Below are positions 6,499 through 15,288 of a DNA stretch of 64,000 bases, in pieces (within the stretch, counting starts at the first letter, position 1; every line of letters begins with the position of its first letter). The notes under the pieces were generated by a model, which saw only the letters and a program-made list of their open reading frames with translations, made no database searches and was not told the DNA's origin. The translations under genes and the position numbers were made by a program. This DNA comes from Kibdelosporangium banguiense (lineage in GTDB: Bacteria; Actinomycetota; Actinomycetes; Mycobacteriales; Pseudonocardiaceae). The stretch is from positions 248,001-312,000 of the forward strand of contig NZ_JAGINW010000001.1 of the NCBI RefSeq assembly GCF_017876405.1, given 5' to 3'.

Positions 6499-8967
6499 GT
6501 GTCCCAAGACTCCGGCCGGGTACGCGAGCTGCACCAGCGTGGCCTCAACGCGCTCAACCGGGGCAGGCCGCTGCTGGGCGCGCGGGCGTTCCGGGCCGGG
6601 CTGCGGATCGCGCCGGATGACGTCCGGCTGCTCAACAGCCTGGCCGCGGCCGAAGCGGCACTGGGCGACACCGAGCAGGGCTTCGCACTGCTCGATCGGG
6701 CCGATGCGCTGGCCACAGCGGACACAAAGGGTCTACTGCTGCAGCAGCGCGGCCTGCTGCTCGTGCTCGTCGGCCGGATGGACGACGCACTCGCGTGCCT
6801 CGATCAGGCGATTCCGTTGCTGCGCCGGGAACAGACCGTGCTGGCGCGGACCTTGCTCAACCGGGCGATGCTGCACCAGATCGCGGGACGGGTGACGCCC
6901 GCGCTGGCGGACCTGGATCGGTGCGAACGGCTGGCGCAGGACCTCGGTCTGCCCCGGCTGGTGGCCAAAGCGGTGCACGGTCGTGGCTCATGTCAGTTAT
7001 TGACCGGCAATATCCCCGCAGCGCTCCGAGATTTCGACAGTGCACGCTCGGTGTATCAATCCCATGCGGACGGAATGCTCGCAGTCGTCGCTGTGGAGCG
7101 AGCCAGGGCATTGCTGGCCGCGGGGCTGCACAGCGACGCGGCCACCGAACTCGACTTCGCGCTCAGGGAGTTCCCGCGTATCCGGATGGACCAGGAGCAC
7201 GCCGAGGCACAGCTGACCCGGGCCCAGGTCGCACTCGCGGCCGGGGACCTGACCACAGCCAAGACATGGGCCAGCCGGGCGGAAAGCCGGTTTCGAAGAC
7301 GTGGCAACGAGACCTGGGCGGCGGTGGCCGCCGCGACCAGGCTGCGCGCGGAGTTCAAGACCCGCACACGGCTGGGAGCCGTCGCGGCGCACGCATCCTC
7401 ACTCGCTGACCGGCTGGCATCGCTGGGACTGGACAACGACGCTGAAGCCGCTGGTCTTGTCGCCGCCCGTGCGTACATCGCGCGCGGCCGGACCGACGAG
7501 GCGCGGCAGCACATCCGGCCACGCAGTGGCAGCAGATCCTTGCTCGAAACCCGGTTGATGCGCCGGCTCGCACTGGCCGAACTCGGGTCGACGACCGGGG
7601 ACCGGCGGGCGACCTTCACACATGCACGGGCAGGGCTGGCGCTGTTGCGGGACCATCGCAGCCGGGTCGGCAGCCTTGACCTGCGGACGAGCACCACTTC
7701 ATTGGGCCGGGAGCTGGCTAGGACCGGGCTGGCGGCCGCGCTCGCGCACGGCGCCGCGCCTGTGGTGTTCGGCTGGATGGAACGCTCGCGGGCACAGGCC
7801 TTCCGGTTCCAGCCGGTCCGGCCGCCGGATGACGACACCACCATCGAGGCCGTGGCCGAGCTGCGCCAGCTCGCCCACCAGGTTCGGGCAGCCGAACTGG
7901 CTGGGAACCCCGACCAGGAGGCCCGGCGCCGGTGCGGCCAGCTGGAACGGGCGATCCGGGCCCGCGGCTGGCACGCCGAGGGAGTCGGCGAGCACCGGGC
8001 CGAAGCGACTTTCGCCCAGGTCCGGGCCGCGCTCGCCGGCACCACCATGATCAGTTACGCGGCGAGCGACGGCAGGCTGTGGGCGCTGGTGATCACTCGG
8101 CGCCGGACCCGGCTGGTCGAGTTGGCCGATCTGGCAACGGTTTCCGAGTCATTGGCCAAGTTGCACAGCGATCTGGACGCGTCCTGCGGCCGGCAATTGC
8201 CCGCGGCACTGGACAACGTGATCAAGGCATCGATCCGGCGTCAGCTCGATGCACTCACCGCCGGATTGCTCGAGCCTGTCCGGCCAATGCTCGCAGACAA
8301 TGACGTCGTTATCGTCCCTACTGGCGCATTGTCCGCTGTTCCCTGGGGATTGCTCCCGGACATGACCGGACGACCGGTCACAGTGTCACCGAGCGCCTCG
8401 ACGTGGCTGACTGGTAGTGACACCGGATTGGCGACGCCGTCACGGTGGTTGCTTGTGGCCGGTCCGGATCTGGCGCACGCCAATGACGAGGTGCTTCAAC
8501 TCGCCAAGGTGTACGGCGACGGTGCGGTCCTGCTCGGCCCGGATGCCACCGTGCAGTCGACCCTCGAGGCGCTCGACGGTTGCACCACAGCGCACTTCGC
8601 CACGCACGGGCACCACGAACGGGAGAATGTGCTGTTCTCCCGGCTTGATCTCAGTGATGGGCCGCTGATGGCGTACGACATCCACCAGCTTCGGTCGGCG
8701 CCCGCACATGTTGTGCTTTCGTCGTGCGATGTCGGCCAGACCGTGGTTCGCAACGGCGACGAGATCCTGGGGTTCACTGCCGCGTTGCTGTACAGCGGCA
8801 CCCGGACTGTGGTGTCCAGTGTGGCCTCTGTGGATGACGACGCCGCCGTCGGTGTGATGGCGGCGTACCACCGTGGGCTGGTCAACGGGCTGCGCCCGGC
8901 TCACGCACTGGCCGATGCCACCGCTGCCCAGCCGATGATGCCGTTCGTGTGCTTCGGTTCCTCGTAG
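6499..8967 (+). CDS. TPR repeat protein with C-terminal CHAT caspase-like protease domain
   Basis: An 822-aa protein starting at a GTG 20 bp after the previous gene. Residues about 1-370 are tandem TPR-like helical repeats (for example RGLNALNRGRPLLGARAFRA and LLNSLAAAEAALGDTEQG). The C-terminal third is a CHAT domain (caspase HetF-associated with TPRs). The catalytic dyad is visible: His703 in HFATHG and Cys743 in VLSSCDVG. The flanking conserved elements GDEILGFTAALLYSGTRTVV, then SSVASVDDDA, are also present. CHAT proteins are clan-CD cysteine proteases that cleave partner proteins, as in gasdermin or type III CRISPR (craspase) systems. Here the putative partners are the subtilase, sigma factor and small protein in the same operon. 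Confidence 0.9.
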   Translation: MSQDSGRVRELHQRGLNALNRGRPLLGARAFRAGLRIAPDDVRLLNSLAAAEAALGDTEQGFALLDRADALATADTKGLLLQQRGLLLVLVGRMDDALACLDQAIPLLRREQTVLARTLLNRAMLHQIAGRVTPALADLDRCERLAQDLGLPRLVAKAVHGRGSCQLLTGNIPAALRDFDSARSVYQSHADGMLAVVAVERARALLAAGLHSDAATELDFALREFPRIRMDQEHAEAQLTRAQVALAAGDLTTAKTWASRAESRFRRRGNETWAAVAAATRLRAEFKTRTRLGAVAAHASSLADRLASLGLDNDAEAAGLVAARAYIARGRTDEARQHIRPRSGSRSLLETRLMRRLALAELGSTTGDRRATFTHARAGLALLRDHRSRVGSLDLRTSTTSLGRELARTGLAAALAHGAAPVVFGWMERSRAQAFRFQPVRPPDDDTTIEAVAELRQLAHQVRAAELAGNPDQEARRRCGQLERAIRARGWHAEGVGEHRAEATFAQVRAALAGTTMISYAASDGRLWALVITRRRTRLVELADLATVSESLAKLHSDLDASCGRQLPAALDNVIKASIRRQLDALTAGLLEPVRPMLADNDVVIVPTGALSAVPWGLLPDMTGRPVTVSPSASTWLTGSDTGLATPSRWLLVAGPDLAHANDEVLQLAKVYGDGAVLLGPDATVQSTLEALDGCTTAHFATHGHHERENVLFSRLDLSDGPLMAYDIHQLRSAPAHVVLSSCDVGQTVVRNGDEILGFTAALLYSGTRTVVSSVASVDDDAAVGVMAAYHRGLVNGLRPAHALADATAAQPMMPFVCFGSS

Positions 8968-8970
8968 CTG

Positions 8971-9375
8971 TCACTGCGTGGAGATCACGGCGTGTCCTTG
9001 CACTTCCACAAGCGCTTCGATGTCCCAGAGGCGGCTGACCCCAATCCCCGCGGTCGCCGGGTATTCGGTTCCCACGAGCCTGCGCCAGATTGCACCGATC
9101 TCACGGGCGTGCGCCTTGTAGTCGTCCATGTCGACGATGTAGATCGTGATGCTGACCAGGTCCTTCGGCTGTCCGCCTGCCGCGCGCAATGCTGTGAGCA
9201 GATTGCCCAGTGCCTGCTCGAATTGCTCCACCACGGTCTCGCCGACGATCTTGTTGTCCTGGTTGAGCGCAGTCTGCCCGGCCAGGAACACGATCCGGTC
9301 GGCCTTGTCGACGGCCACCGCGTGCGAGTAGCCGGACGGCTTGCCGAGCTCCGGCGGATTGACTCGTTCGATCAT
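8971..9375 (-). CDS. RidA family protein (enamine/imine deaminase)
   Basis: A 134-aa protein of the RidA/YjgF/UK114 fold, with the typical N-terminus VNPPELGKPSGYSHAV, the VFLAGQTAL core strand, and the C-terminal YPATAGIGVSRLWDIEALVEVQ segment. RidA enzymes hydrolyse reactive enamines/imines. It overlaps the upstream SDR by 4 bp (stop and start share ATGA), so the two are co-translated. The location beside an anthraniloyl-CoA monooxygenase/reductase-type fusion suggests it handles an amino-substituted alicyclic intermediate. The substrate is inferred. Confidence 0.85.
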   Translation of the reverse strand: MIERVNPPELGKPSGYSHAVAVDKADRIVFLAGQTALNQDNKIVGETVVEQFEQALGNLLTALRAAGGQPKDLVSITIYIVDMDDYKAHAREIGAIWRRLVGTEYPATAGIGVSRLWDIEALVEVQGHAVISTQ

Positions 9376-10127
9376 GACTGGACCGTCCCACCGTCGACAT
9401 TGATTGCCTGGCCTGTGATCGCCGCACTGAGCACGCAGAGCTCCACCGCGTCGGCCACCTCATCGGGGGCGATCAGCCGGCGGATCGGCTGTTTGTCCGC
9501 CAGCGACTGCCTGATGTCGGCCTCCGGTTTGCCCGTGCGCGCGGCGATCCTGGTGACCCAGCCGTCGGTCATCGGGGTGTCCACGTAGCCCGGGCACACC
9601 GCATTGACAGTGACACCCGTCCTCGCCAGCTCGGCCGATGCGGTGCGGACAAGCCCGATTGCACCGTGCTTGCTCGCTGTGTATGCACCAACGTTCGGTT
9701 CGCCGATCTTGCCCGCAGTCGAGGCAATCACGACAATGCGCCCCCAACCGCGCTCGACCATTGCCGGGATTGCCCGGCGCATTGCTCTGAAGGGAGCGGT
9801 CAGATTGAGCTCGAGCTGACTCTGCCACTCCTCGTCGGTCACCTTGGTGAGCGGCTTGGCCACCGCCGCGCCCGCGTTGAGGACCAGCACTTCCACCGGT
9901 CCCCACGCCTCTTCGATCTTGTCGAACACGGAGTTGGTGGCGTCGGGGTCGGTCACGTCGGCGGGGAGGCTCAGCGATGGGCCGGACAGCTTCCCGGCCA
10001 CCTCGGTGAGCTGGTCAGCGCTGCGCGCGGTGAGCGCGACCCGGTGACCTGCTGCGGACAACCTGGCTGCGATCACGCTGCCTATCCCCCGGCTAGCACC
10101 CGTGACCAGGCAGTTTCTTATCGACAC
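9372..10127 (-). CDS. SDR family oxidoreductase (FabG/3-hydroxyacyl-CoA dehydrogenase-like)
   Basis: About 251 aa from the GTG at 10127, which puts the Rossmann motif LVTGASRGIG right at the N-terminus. An ATG at 10151 and a TTG at 10163 are alternatives; the latter would lie inside the operator. It has NAGAA near residue 85, the catalytic Ser in IASTAGK, YTASK as the YxxxK motif, and the C-terminal GQAINVDGG of FabG-like enzymes. It probably oxidises a 3-hydroxyacyl-CoA in the ring-degradation route encoded by the divergent genes. It is translationally coupled to RidA. Confidence 0.87.
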   Translation of the reverse strand: MSIRNCLVTGASRGIGSVIAARLSAAGHRVALTARSADQLTEVAGKLSGPSLSLPADVTDPDATNSVFDKIEEAWGPVEVLVLNAGAAVAKPLTKVTDEEWQSQLELNLTAPFRAMRRAIPAMVERGWGRIVVIASTAGKIGEPNVGAYTASKHGAIGLVRTASAELARTGVTVNAVCPGYVDTPMTDGWVTRIAARTGKPEADIRQSLADKQPIRRLIAPDEVADAVELCVLSAAITGQAINVDGGTVQS

Positions 10128-10151
10128 CGGTTCAGCGTGCCAAATGTTCAT

Positions 10152-10197
10152 TACGATCGTCAACAGAACGCTATATGTTGTACTCTTGACGGTCGTA
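10152..10197. promoter_or_regulatory. Imperfect 46-bp inverted repeat between divergent genes
   Basis: The arms TACGATCGTCAA and TTGACGGTCGTA pair with one mismatch, and the symmetry continues inward through AG.AC / GT.CT around an AT-rich centre (CTATATG). The repeat occupies the gap between the leftward SDR-RidA genes and the rightward monooxygenase gene. It is well placed for a dimeric or tetrameric repressor controlling both directions; the MarR-type protein at 13798-14187 is the nearest candidate. Confidence 0.5.
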
Positions 10198-10224
10198 CGG
10201 GTGGCAACAGAAGAGGTGAGCGAC

Positions 10225-12543
10225 GTGCGAATCGCGGTAGCCGGCGGCGGCCCCGGCGGGCTCTACTTCGCCGCTCTGACCAAAGCCCTGAGCCCCGGCC
10301 ACGAGATCACCGTGTGGGAGCGCAACGCCCCGGACGACACGTTCGGCTTCGGCGTGGTGTTCTCCGACGAGACGCTCGGCGGCATCGAGCACGCGGACAC
10401 CGCGATCTTCGCCGCGATGCGCGAGGAGTTCGCGCAATGGGACGACATCGACGTGCACTACCGCGGCACCACGTTCACCTCCGGCGGCCACGGGTTCGCC
10501 GCGATGAGCCGGCGCCGGTTGCTCAACATCCTGCAGCAACGCTGTCTCGACCTCGGAGTGGTGATCAATTTCCAGGCCGAGGCACCGGATCTGGCCTCCT
10601 ACGACCTCATTGTCGCCGCGGACGGCGCGAACTCCGCCGTCCGCACGCGGTACGCCGAGACGTTCAAGCCGAGCGTGGAAACCCGGCGGTGCAAGTACAT
10701 CTGGCTGGGTACAGACCTGGTCTTCGACGCCTTCAAGTTCCACATCCTCGACACCCCCGCCGGGATCATGCAGATCCACGGGTACCCGTACAGCCGCAAC
10801 GCGAGCACGTTCATCCTGGAAATGCACGACGACGTCTGGGAACGGGCCGGGTTCACCGCGCCGGAAGGGCTGGCGCCCGGCCAGAACGACGAGAAGTCGA
10901 TCGAGATGATCCGGTCGCTGTGCGCCGATGTTCTGGGCGGGCAAGCGATCGTCGGCAACAACTCGAAATGGGTCAACTTCGGCACTGTCCGGTGCGCCAC
11001 CTGGCGGCACGAAAACGTTGTCCTGATCGGCGACGCCGCACACACAGCGCATTTCTCGATCGGCTCAGGCACCAAGCTCGCGATGGAGGACGCACTCGCA
11101 CTTGCCGCGTGTTTACACGAGAAGTCCGATGTGGACTCCGCGTTGTCGGCCTACGAAACCGAGCGACGCCCGGTCGTGACGTCGACCCAGCGTGCCGCGC
11201 AGGCCAGCCTGGAGTGGTTCGAGAACATCGGCCAGTACGCCGGCCAGGACCCGCACCAGTTCGCGTTCAACATCGTCACGCGCAGCCGCCGCGTCACTTA
11301 CGACAATCTGCGGCTGCGTGACCCGGAATTCGTGGCCGAATTGGACACGTGGTTCGCCCGTGATCACGAAGAAGTCCGGCCGCCGATGTTCCAGCCTTAC
11401 CGGATCGGCGATCTGGAACTCGCCAACCGGGTGATCGTGTCCCCGATGGACATGTACAGCGCACAGGACGGCGTGCCGAACGACTTCCATCTGGTGCACC
11501 TCGGCAGCAAAGCGCTCGGCGGCGCCGGGCTGGTGATGACCGAAATGGTGTGCGTGTCCGGCACCGGCCGGATCACTCCGGGGTGCACCGGGATGTACAC
11601 CGCTGAGCACGAGACAGCCTGGAAACGGATCGTCGATTTCGTGCACGCCCAGTCCGGCGCGAAACTCGGTATCCAGATCGGGCACTCCGGCCGGAAAGGC
11701 TCGACAAAACTGATGTGGGACGGCATCGACGAGCCGTTGCCGTCGGACAACTGGGAAGTGTGCGGACCCTCCGCGATCCCGTATTCCGCAGCCAACCAGA
11801 CTCCGCGCGAACTGACCGCAGGGGAAATGGCCACGATCAAGGCCCAGTTCGTGGCCGCCGCCGAAGCCGCCGCCCGCTCCGGGTTCGATCTGCTTGAGCT
11901 GCACTGCGCACACGGGTATCTGCTGTCGTCTTTCCTTTCCCCGCTGACCAACCGGCGCACGGACGAGTACGGCGGTTCGCTGGAGAACCGGTTGCGGTAT
12001 CCGCTTGAGGTCTTCGACGCGGTCCGAGCCGTATGGCGTGACCCGCTGACCGTCCGGATCTCGGCGACCGACTGGTGCGAGGGCGGTATCGACGCCTCGG
12101 AATCCGTTGAGATCGCACGTGCTTTCGCCGAGCACGGCACCGACGGGATCGACGTCTCGACCGGGCAGGTGGTGAGCACCGAGAAACCCGCGTACGGACG
12201 CAGCTATCAGACTCCTTACGCAGACCGCATTCGCAATGAGATCGGCCGGAAGTACGGTGTGGCCGTCATCGCGGTCGGCGCGGTTTCGTCCTATGACGAC
12301 GTGAATTCAATCCTGCTCGCCGGCCGGGCCGATCTTTGCGCTCTGGGCCGCACGCATCTCTACGATCCACACTGGACATTGCATGCCGCCGCGGAACAAG
12401 GCTATACCGGGATTGCGTGGCCCAAGCAGTTCGCAGCGGGAAGCCGCAAACCGCAAAGCGGCCGCACCGACGGACCGAAACCGAGGCTGGAGCTGATCCG
12501 GTCCGGCGAACAGCAGACCGCGCACGCGCGATGGAGGGGATGA
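10225..12543 (+). CDS. Bifunctional anthraniloyl/salicylyl-CoA 5-monooxygenase-reductase fusion
   Basis: About 772 aa from the GTG at 10225, preceded by AAGAGGTGAG. The N-terminal half (residues about 1-375) is a class A FAD monooxygenase with the dinucleotide motif VAGGGPGG at residues 5-12 and the second FAD motif GDAAHTAHFSIGSG. The C-terminal half (about 385-745) is an Old Yellow Enzyme/NADH:flavin oxidoreductase barrel (NRVIVSPMDMYSA, IQIGHSGRKGS, and the ELHCAHGYLLSSFLSPLTNR region). This exact fusion is known for 2-aminobenzoyl-CoA monooxygenase/reductase and the related salicylyl-CoA 5-hydroxylase, which hydroxylate and reduce (dearomatise) the CoA-activated ring. The SDR, RidA and acyl-CoA dehydrogenase neighbours fit an anthranilate-type route; the CoA ligase is not in the window. 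Confidence 0.88.
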   Translation: MRIAVAGGGPGGLYFAALTKALSPGHEITVWERNAPDDTFGFGVVFSDETLGGIEHADTAIFAAMREEFAQWDDIDVHYRGTTFTSGGHGFAAMSRRRLLNILQQRCLDLGVVINFQAEAPDLASYDLIVAADGANSAVRTRYAETFKPSVETRRCKYIWLGTDLVFDAFKFHILDTPAGIMQIHGYPYSRNASTFILEMHDDVWERAGFTAPEGLAPGQNDEKSIEMIRSLCADVLGGQAIVGNNSKWVNFGTVRCATWRHENVVLIGDAAHTAHFSIGSGTKLAMEDALALAACLHEKSDVDSALSAYETERRPVVTSTQRAAQASLEWFENIGQYAGQDPHQFAFNIVTRSRRVTYDNLRLRDPEFVAELDTWFARDHEEVRPPMFQPYRIGDLELANRVIVSPMDMYSAQDGVPNDFHLVHLGSKALGGAGLVMTEMVCVSGTGRITPGCTGMYTAEHETAWKRIVDFVHAQSGAKLGIQIGHSGRKGSTKLMWDGIDEPLPSDNWEVCGPSAIPYSAANQTPRELTAGEMATIKAQFVAAAEAAARSGFDLLELHCAHGYLLSSFLSPLTNRRTDEYGGSLENRLRYPLEVFDAVRAVWRDPLTVRISATDWCEGGIDASESVEIARAFAEHGTDGIDVSTGQVVSTEKPAYGRSYQTPYADRIRNEIGRKYGVAVIAVGAVSSYDDVNSILLAGRADLCALGRTHLYDPHWTLHAAAEQGYTGIAWPKQFAAGSRKPQSGRTDGPKPRLELIRSGEQQTAHARWRG

Positions 12544-12545
12544 TC

Positions 12546-13673
12546 ATGCTGAGCCCCGGACAGCGCGACTTCGCCGACGAGGTCAAAGCACTCGCGGCGG
12601 ACTGGCTGGTGCCGATCGCCGAGGCGGGCAAGCCGGGTGCGGTCAACCGCGAGCTGATCAAGGCCATGGGCGAACTCGGCCTGCTGGCGCGACTTTTCCC
12701 CGGCGTCGAGTCCGGCAAGCCGTCGCGGGACGCCGCGGCAATGGATTTGTGTCTGTTGCGTGAGGCGCTTGCCACGCAGAGCACCGAGACTGAGACCGCG
12801 CTTGCCTTGCAAGGCCTCGGAAGTTATCCGATCCTACAGTCCGGTGTGGACTCTCAGGTCGAGCGCTGGTTGCCCGCCGTGGCGGCCGGTGACGCGGTCG
12901 CCGCCTTCGCTCTCACCGAGCCATCCGCCGGGTCCGACGCAGCCGCCCTGCAACTGGCCGCCGAGCGTGACGGCGAAGGATGGCGGCTTTCAGGCGAGAA
13001 GATCTGGATCTCCAACGCGCCCGAAGCCGACTTCTACACCGTGTTCGCCCGGACTTCCGACGCGGGATCGCGCGGTGTGAGTGCTTTCGTGGTGCCCGGT
13101 GACCGAACCGGGCTCTCCGGCGAGCATTTGGACATGGTCAGCCCGCATCCGATCGGCCGGCTGGTGTTCGACGGCGTTCCGGTGCACCGAGACGAACTGC
13201 TCGGCGTCGAGAACCAGGGTTTCCGCGTGGCGATGCGGACGCTCGACTTGTTCCGGCCCAGCGTCGGCGCCTTCGCGGTCGGCATGGCACAGGCCGCATT
13301 GGACGCCACCGTTTCGCATGCCGGAAGCCGAATCGCGTTCGGGGGGCCGCTGAAGGATCAGCAGACCGTTTCGCACACGCTCGCCGAGATGGCCACACGG
13401 ATCGAGGCGGCCCGCCTGCTCGTGTATTCGGCAGCGGATGCATACGACTCTGGCGCAACGAAGATCGCTGGGCGCTCGGCGATGGCCAAACTCTTCGCGA
13501 CCGAGACAGCACAGTTCGTGGTCGACGCCGCCGTCCAAATCCATGGTGCCCGCGCGCTGCAACGCGGCCACCTGTTGGAACACCTTTACCGCGAGGTGCG
13601 GGCGCCTCGCATCTACGAAGGCGCGTCTGAGATCCAGCGCACAATCATCGCCAGCGAGTTGTACCGCTCGTGA
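12546..13673 (+). CDS. Acyl-CoA dehydrogenase family protein
   Basis: A 375-aa flavin-dependent acyl-CoA dehydrogenase. It has the N-terminal helical domain, the middle beta-domain signature AFALTEPSAGSDAAAL with WISNAPEAD, and the C-terminal helical bundle ending in IYEGASEIQRTI, which carries the usual catalytic Glu. The ATG at 12546 is preferred because GGAGGGG sits 6 bases upstream; an ATG at 12540 would overlap the previous stop codon. Tight linkage to the monooxygenase/reductase implies oxidation of a cyclic acyl-CoA intermediate in the same pathway. Confidence 0.9.
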   Translation: MLSPGQRDFADEVKALAADWLVPIAEAGKPGAVNRELIKAMGELGLLARLFPGVESGKPSRDAAAMDLCLLREALATQSTETETALALQGLGSYPILQSGVDSQVERWLPAVAAGDAVAAFALTEPSAGSDAAALQLAAERDGEGWRLSGEKIWISNAPEADFYTVFARTSDAGSRGVSAFVVPGDRTGLSGEHLDMVSPHPIGRLVFDGVPVHRDELLGVENQGFRVAMRTLDLFRPSVGAFAVGMAQAALDATVSHAGSRIAFGGPLKDQQTVSHTLAEMATRIEAARLLVYSAADAYDSGATKIAGRSAMAKLFATETAQFVVDAAVQIHGARALQRGHLLEHLYREVRAPRIYEGASEIQRTIIASELYRS

Positions 13674-13746
13674 CCATGCCTTAGTACACGCCTTGAACTT
13701 TCCTTGACCCTGTTTTAGTCCAGCGCCTAAACTTACCCGCCGGTCG

Positions 13747-13760
13747 TGACAACGTTGTCA
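13747..13760. promoter_or_regulatory. 14-bp perfect palindrome
   Basis: TGACAACGTTGTCA is perfectly symmetric. It lies in the gap between two convergent genes rather than at a promoter, so its meaning is unclear; it could be a distal operator or part of a terminator structure. Confidence 0.35.
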
Positions 13761-13767
13761 GTCTTGT

Positions 13768-13793
13768 CCGGGCGGGCCCGCCGTCCCGCCCGG
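13768..13793. terminator. Bidirectional stem-loop between convergent genes
   Basis: CCGGGCGGG, 8-base loop, CCCGCCCGG gives a 9-bp all-GC stem. It lies between the acyl-CoA dehydrogenase stop and the stop of the convergent MarR gene, 4 bp from the latter. There is no U-tract, as is common for actinobacterial terminators. Confidence 0.6.
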
Positions 13794-13797
13794 GCAG

Positions 13798-14187
13798 CTA
13801 AACGTTGGCAGCGTGGCGGCCTGCACCGAGGTCGCGGCTGCTGGAGATCATCTCTTCGGCGAGCCGGTCGACCGCCTTGGCGAACTGGTGGTTGTCGCCT
13901 TCGTGCCAGTCGGCGAGCCTGGCCAGCAGCCAGGCCCGGCAGGCGCCGATCAGTCTGCTGAAGGCCTCTGCGCCCTTGGGTGTGAACCGGTAGTGGCACT
14001 CGGCCTCGGTGAGGTAGCGGGCGTCGACCAGTTGGCGGGCAACGGGTTCGAAGATTCCGGCGGGGACCTTCGTGCCCTCGGCCACTTCGTGCAGGGTCGC
14101 GCCGCCGTCGTCCATGCTGTGCTTGAAGACGGCGACGAGCATCCAGGCTTGGGCATATGTGAGCGGAACACCGGACGCGGCAAGCAT
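13798..14187 (-). CDS. MarR-like winged-helix transcriptional regulator
   Basis: 129 aa, slightly short for MarR (about 140-150 aa). The helix-turn-helix is in TLHEVAEGTKVPAGIFEPVARQLVDARYLTE, followed by a wing segment ECHYRFTPKGAEAF and a C-terminal dimerisation helix. The N-terminus MLAASGVPLTYAQAWMLVAVF is consistent with the first MarR helices. It is convergent with the aryl-CoA operon and is the nearest candidate to bind the inverted repeat at 10152-10197. MarR proteins often respond to aromatic acids or aryl-CoA thioesters. Confidence 0.7.
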   Translation of the reverse strand: MLAASGVPLTYAQAWMLVAVFKHSMDDGGATLHEVAEGTKVPAGIFEPVARQLVDARYLTEAECHYRFTPKGAEAFSRLIGACRAWLLARLADWHEGDNHQFAKAVDRLAEEMISSSRDLGAGRHAANV

Positions 14188-14295
14188 TTCCGGGCGCCGC
14201 GGCCCACTGTCTCCGGCTCAGCCATGGTGCCTCCCAAGTGGACAGTAGGTCCGATCCGGCGAGGCCGCGACTCGAGCGGGGGTAGGTTGGCGGGT

Positions 14296-15282
14296 ATGAG
14301 TCTGCGTGTCGGGTTGATCGGTTATGGCACCGCGGGAGCGGTGTTCCACGCACCACTGATTGCCACGACCCCGGGCATGACATTGCAGTCTGTGGTCACC
14401 TCGCGGGAGGTGCCGTCCGGGGTGCAGCGCCTGGATCGGCCTGACCAGTTGTGGGAGGACCACGACCTGGTTGTGGTGGCCACCCCGAACAGGACCCATG
14501 TGCCGCTGGCCACCGAGGCTTTGCACGCCGGTCTGCCTGTGGTCGTCGACAAGCCCTTTGCTCCGAGCGTGGCTGAGGCTCGTGCGCTGACCGCTCTCGC
14601 CGCGGAACGGGATCTGGCACTGACGGTGTTCCAGAACCGCCGGTGGGATGGCGACTTCCTGACGGTGAAGGAGCTGATCAGGACAGGTCCGCTCGGCCGG
14701 GTCGTGCGGTTCGAGTCCCACTTCGACCGGTGGCGCCCGGTGCCCAAGGACACGTGGAAGGAACAGCCCGGCCGCGGCGAGGCCGGCGGAGTGCTCTTCG
14801 ACCTCGGCTCGCATGTGATCGACCAGGCGCTCCAATTGTTCGGACCTGTGCGCTCGGTGCATTCCGAGGTCAATCGGCACCGCGACGGAGTGCAAGTCGA
14901 CGATGACTTCTTCCTTGCACTGACGCATGAGTCCGGCTTTGTGTCGCACCTCGGCTCGAGCACACTCGCCGCCCACCCGGCCCCGCGCTTCCGTGTGCTC
15001 GGCACCACGACGGCCTACACGAAATACGGCCTGGACGTGCAGGAATCCCAGCTCAAGTCCGGCCTGCGGCCCGGCGATCCCGGCTTCGGCGAGGAACCCG
15101 AGTCCTCCTGGGGCCTGCTCGGCGACGCCTCCGTACCCACCAAACACGGCTGCTACCAGTACTTCTACAACTCCATGGTGTCCGTCCTGCGCGACGGCGC
15201 GCCCGTGCCCGTCTCCCCTGAGTCCGCCATCGCCGCCCTGGAGATCATCGAGCAGGCCACTGCCACATCCGAGCCCAGGTAG
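14296..15282 (+). CDS. Gfo/Idh/MocA family oxidoreductase
   Basis: A 328-aa NAD(P)-dependent dehydrogenase. The N-terminal Rossmann domain opens with VGLIGYGTAGAVFHAPLI and has the family hallmark VDKPFAPS (EKP-like motif with catalytic Lys) near residue 95. The C-terminal alpha/beta domain contains GGVLFDLGSHVIDQAL with the conserved Asp/His. It resembles the group that includes YdgJ/scyllo-inositol dehydrogenases. The ATG at 14296 aligns with the expected N-terminus. It is convergent with the effector-like gene, with only 6 bp between them. Confidence 0.9.
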   Translation: MSLRVGLIGYGTAGAVFHAPLIATTPGMTLQSVVTSREVPSGVQRLDRPDQLWEDHDLVVVATPNRTHVPLATEALHAGLPVVVDKPFAPSVAEARALTALAAERDLALTVFQNRRWDGDFLTVKELIRTGPLGRVVRFESHFDRWRPVPKDTWKEQPGRGEAGGVLFDLGSHVIDQALQLFGPVRSVHSEVNRHRDGVQVDDDFFLALTHESGFVSHLGSSTLAAHPAPRFRVLGTTTAYTKYGLDVQESQLKSGLRPGDPGFGEEPESSWGLLGDASVPTKHGCYQYFYNSMVSVLRDGAPVPVSPESAIAALEIIEQATATSEPR

Positions 15283-15288
15283 GCCGGT

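Noticed and set aside
13733..14383. 216-aa minus-strand frame overlapping the MarR gene
   Set aside because: Different frame from the winged-helix protein, with Arg/Pro-rich low-information sequence.
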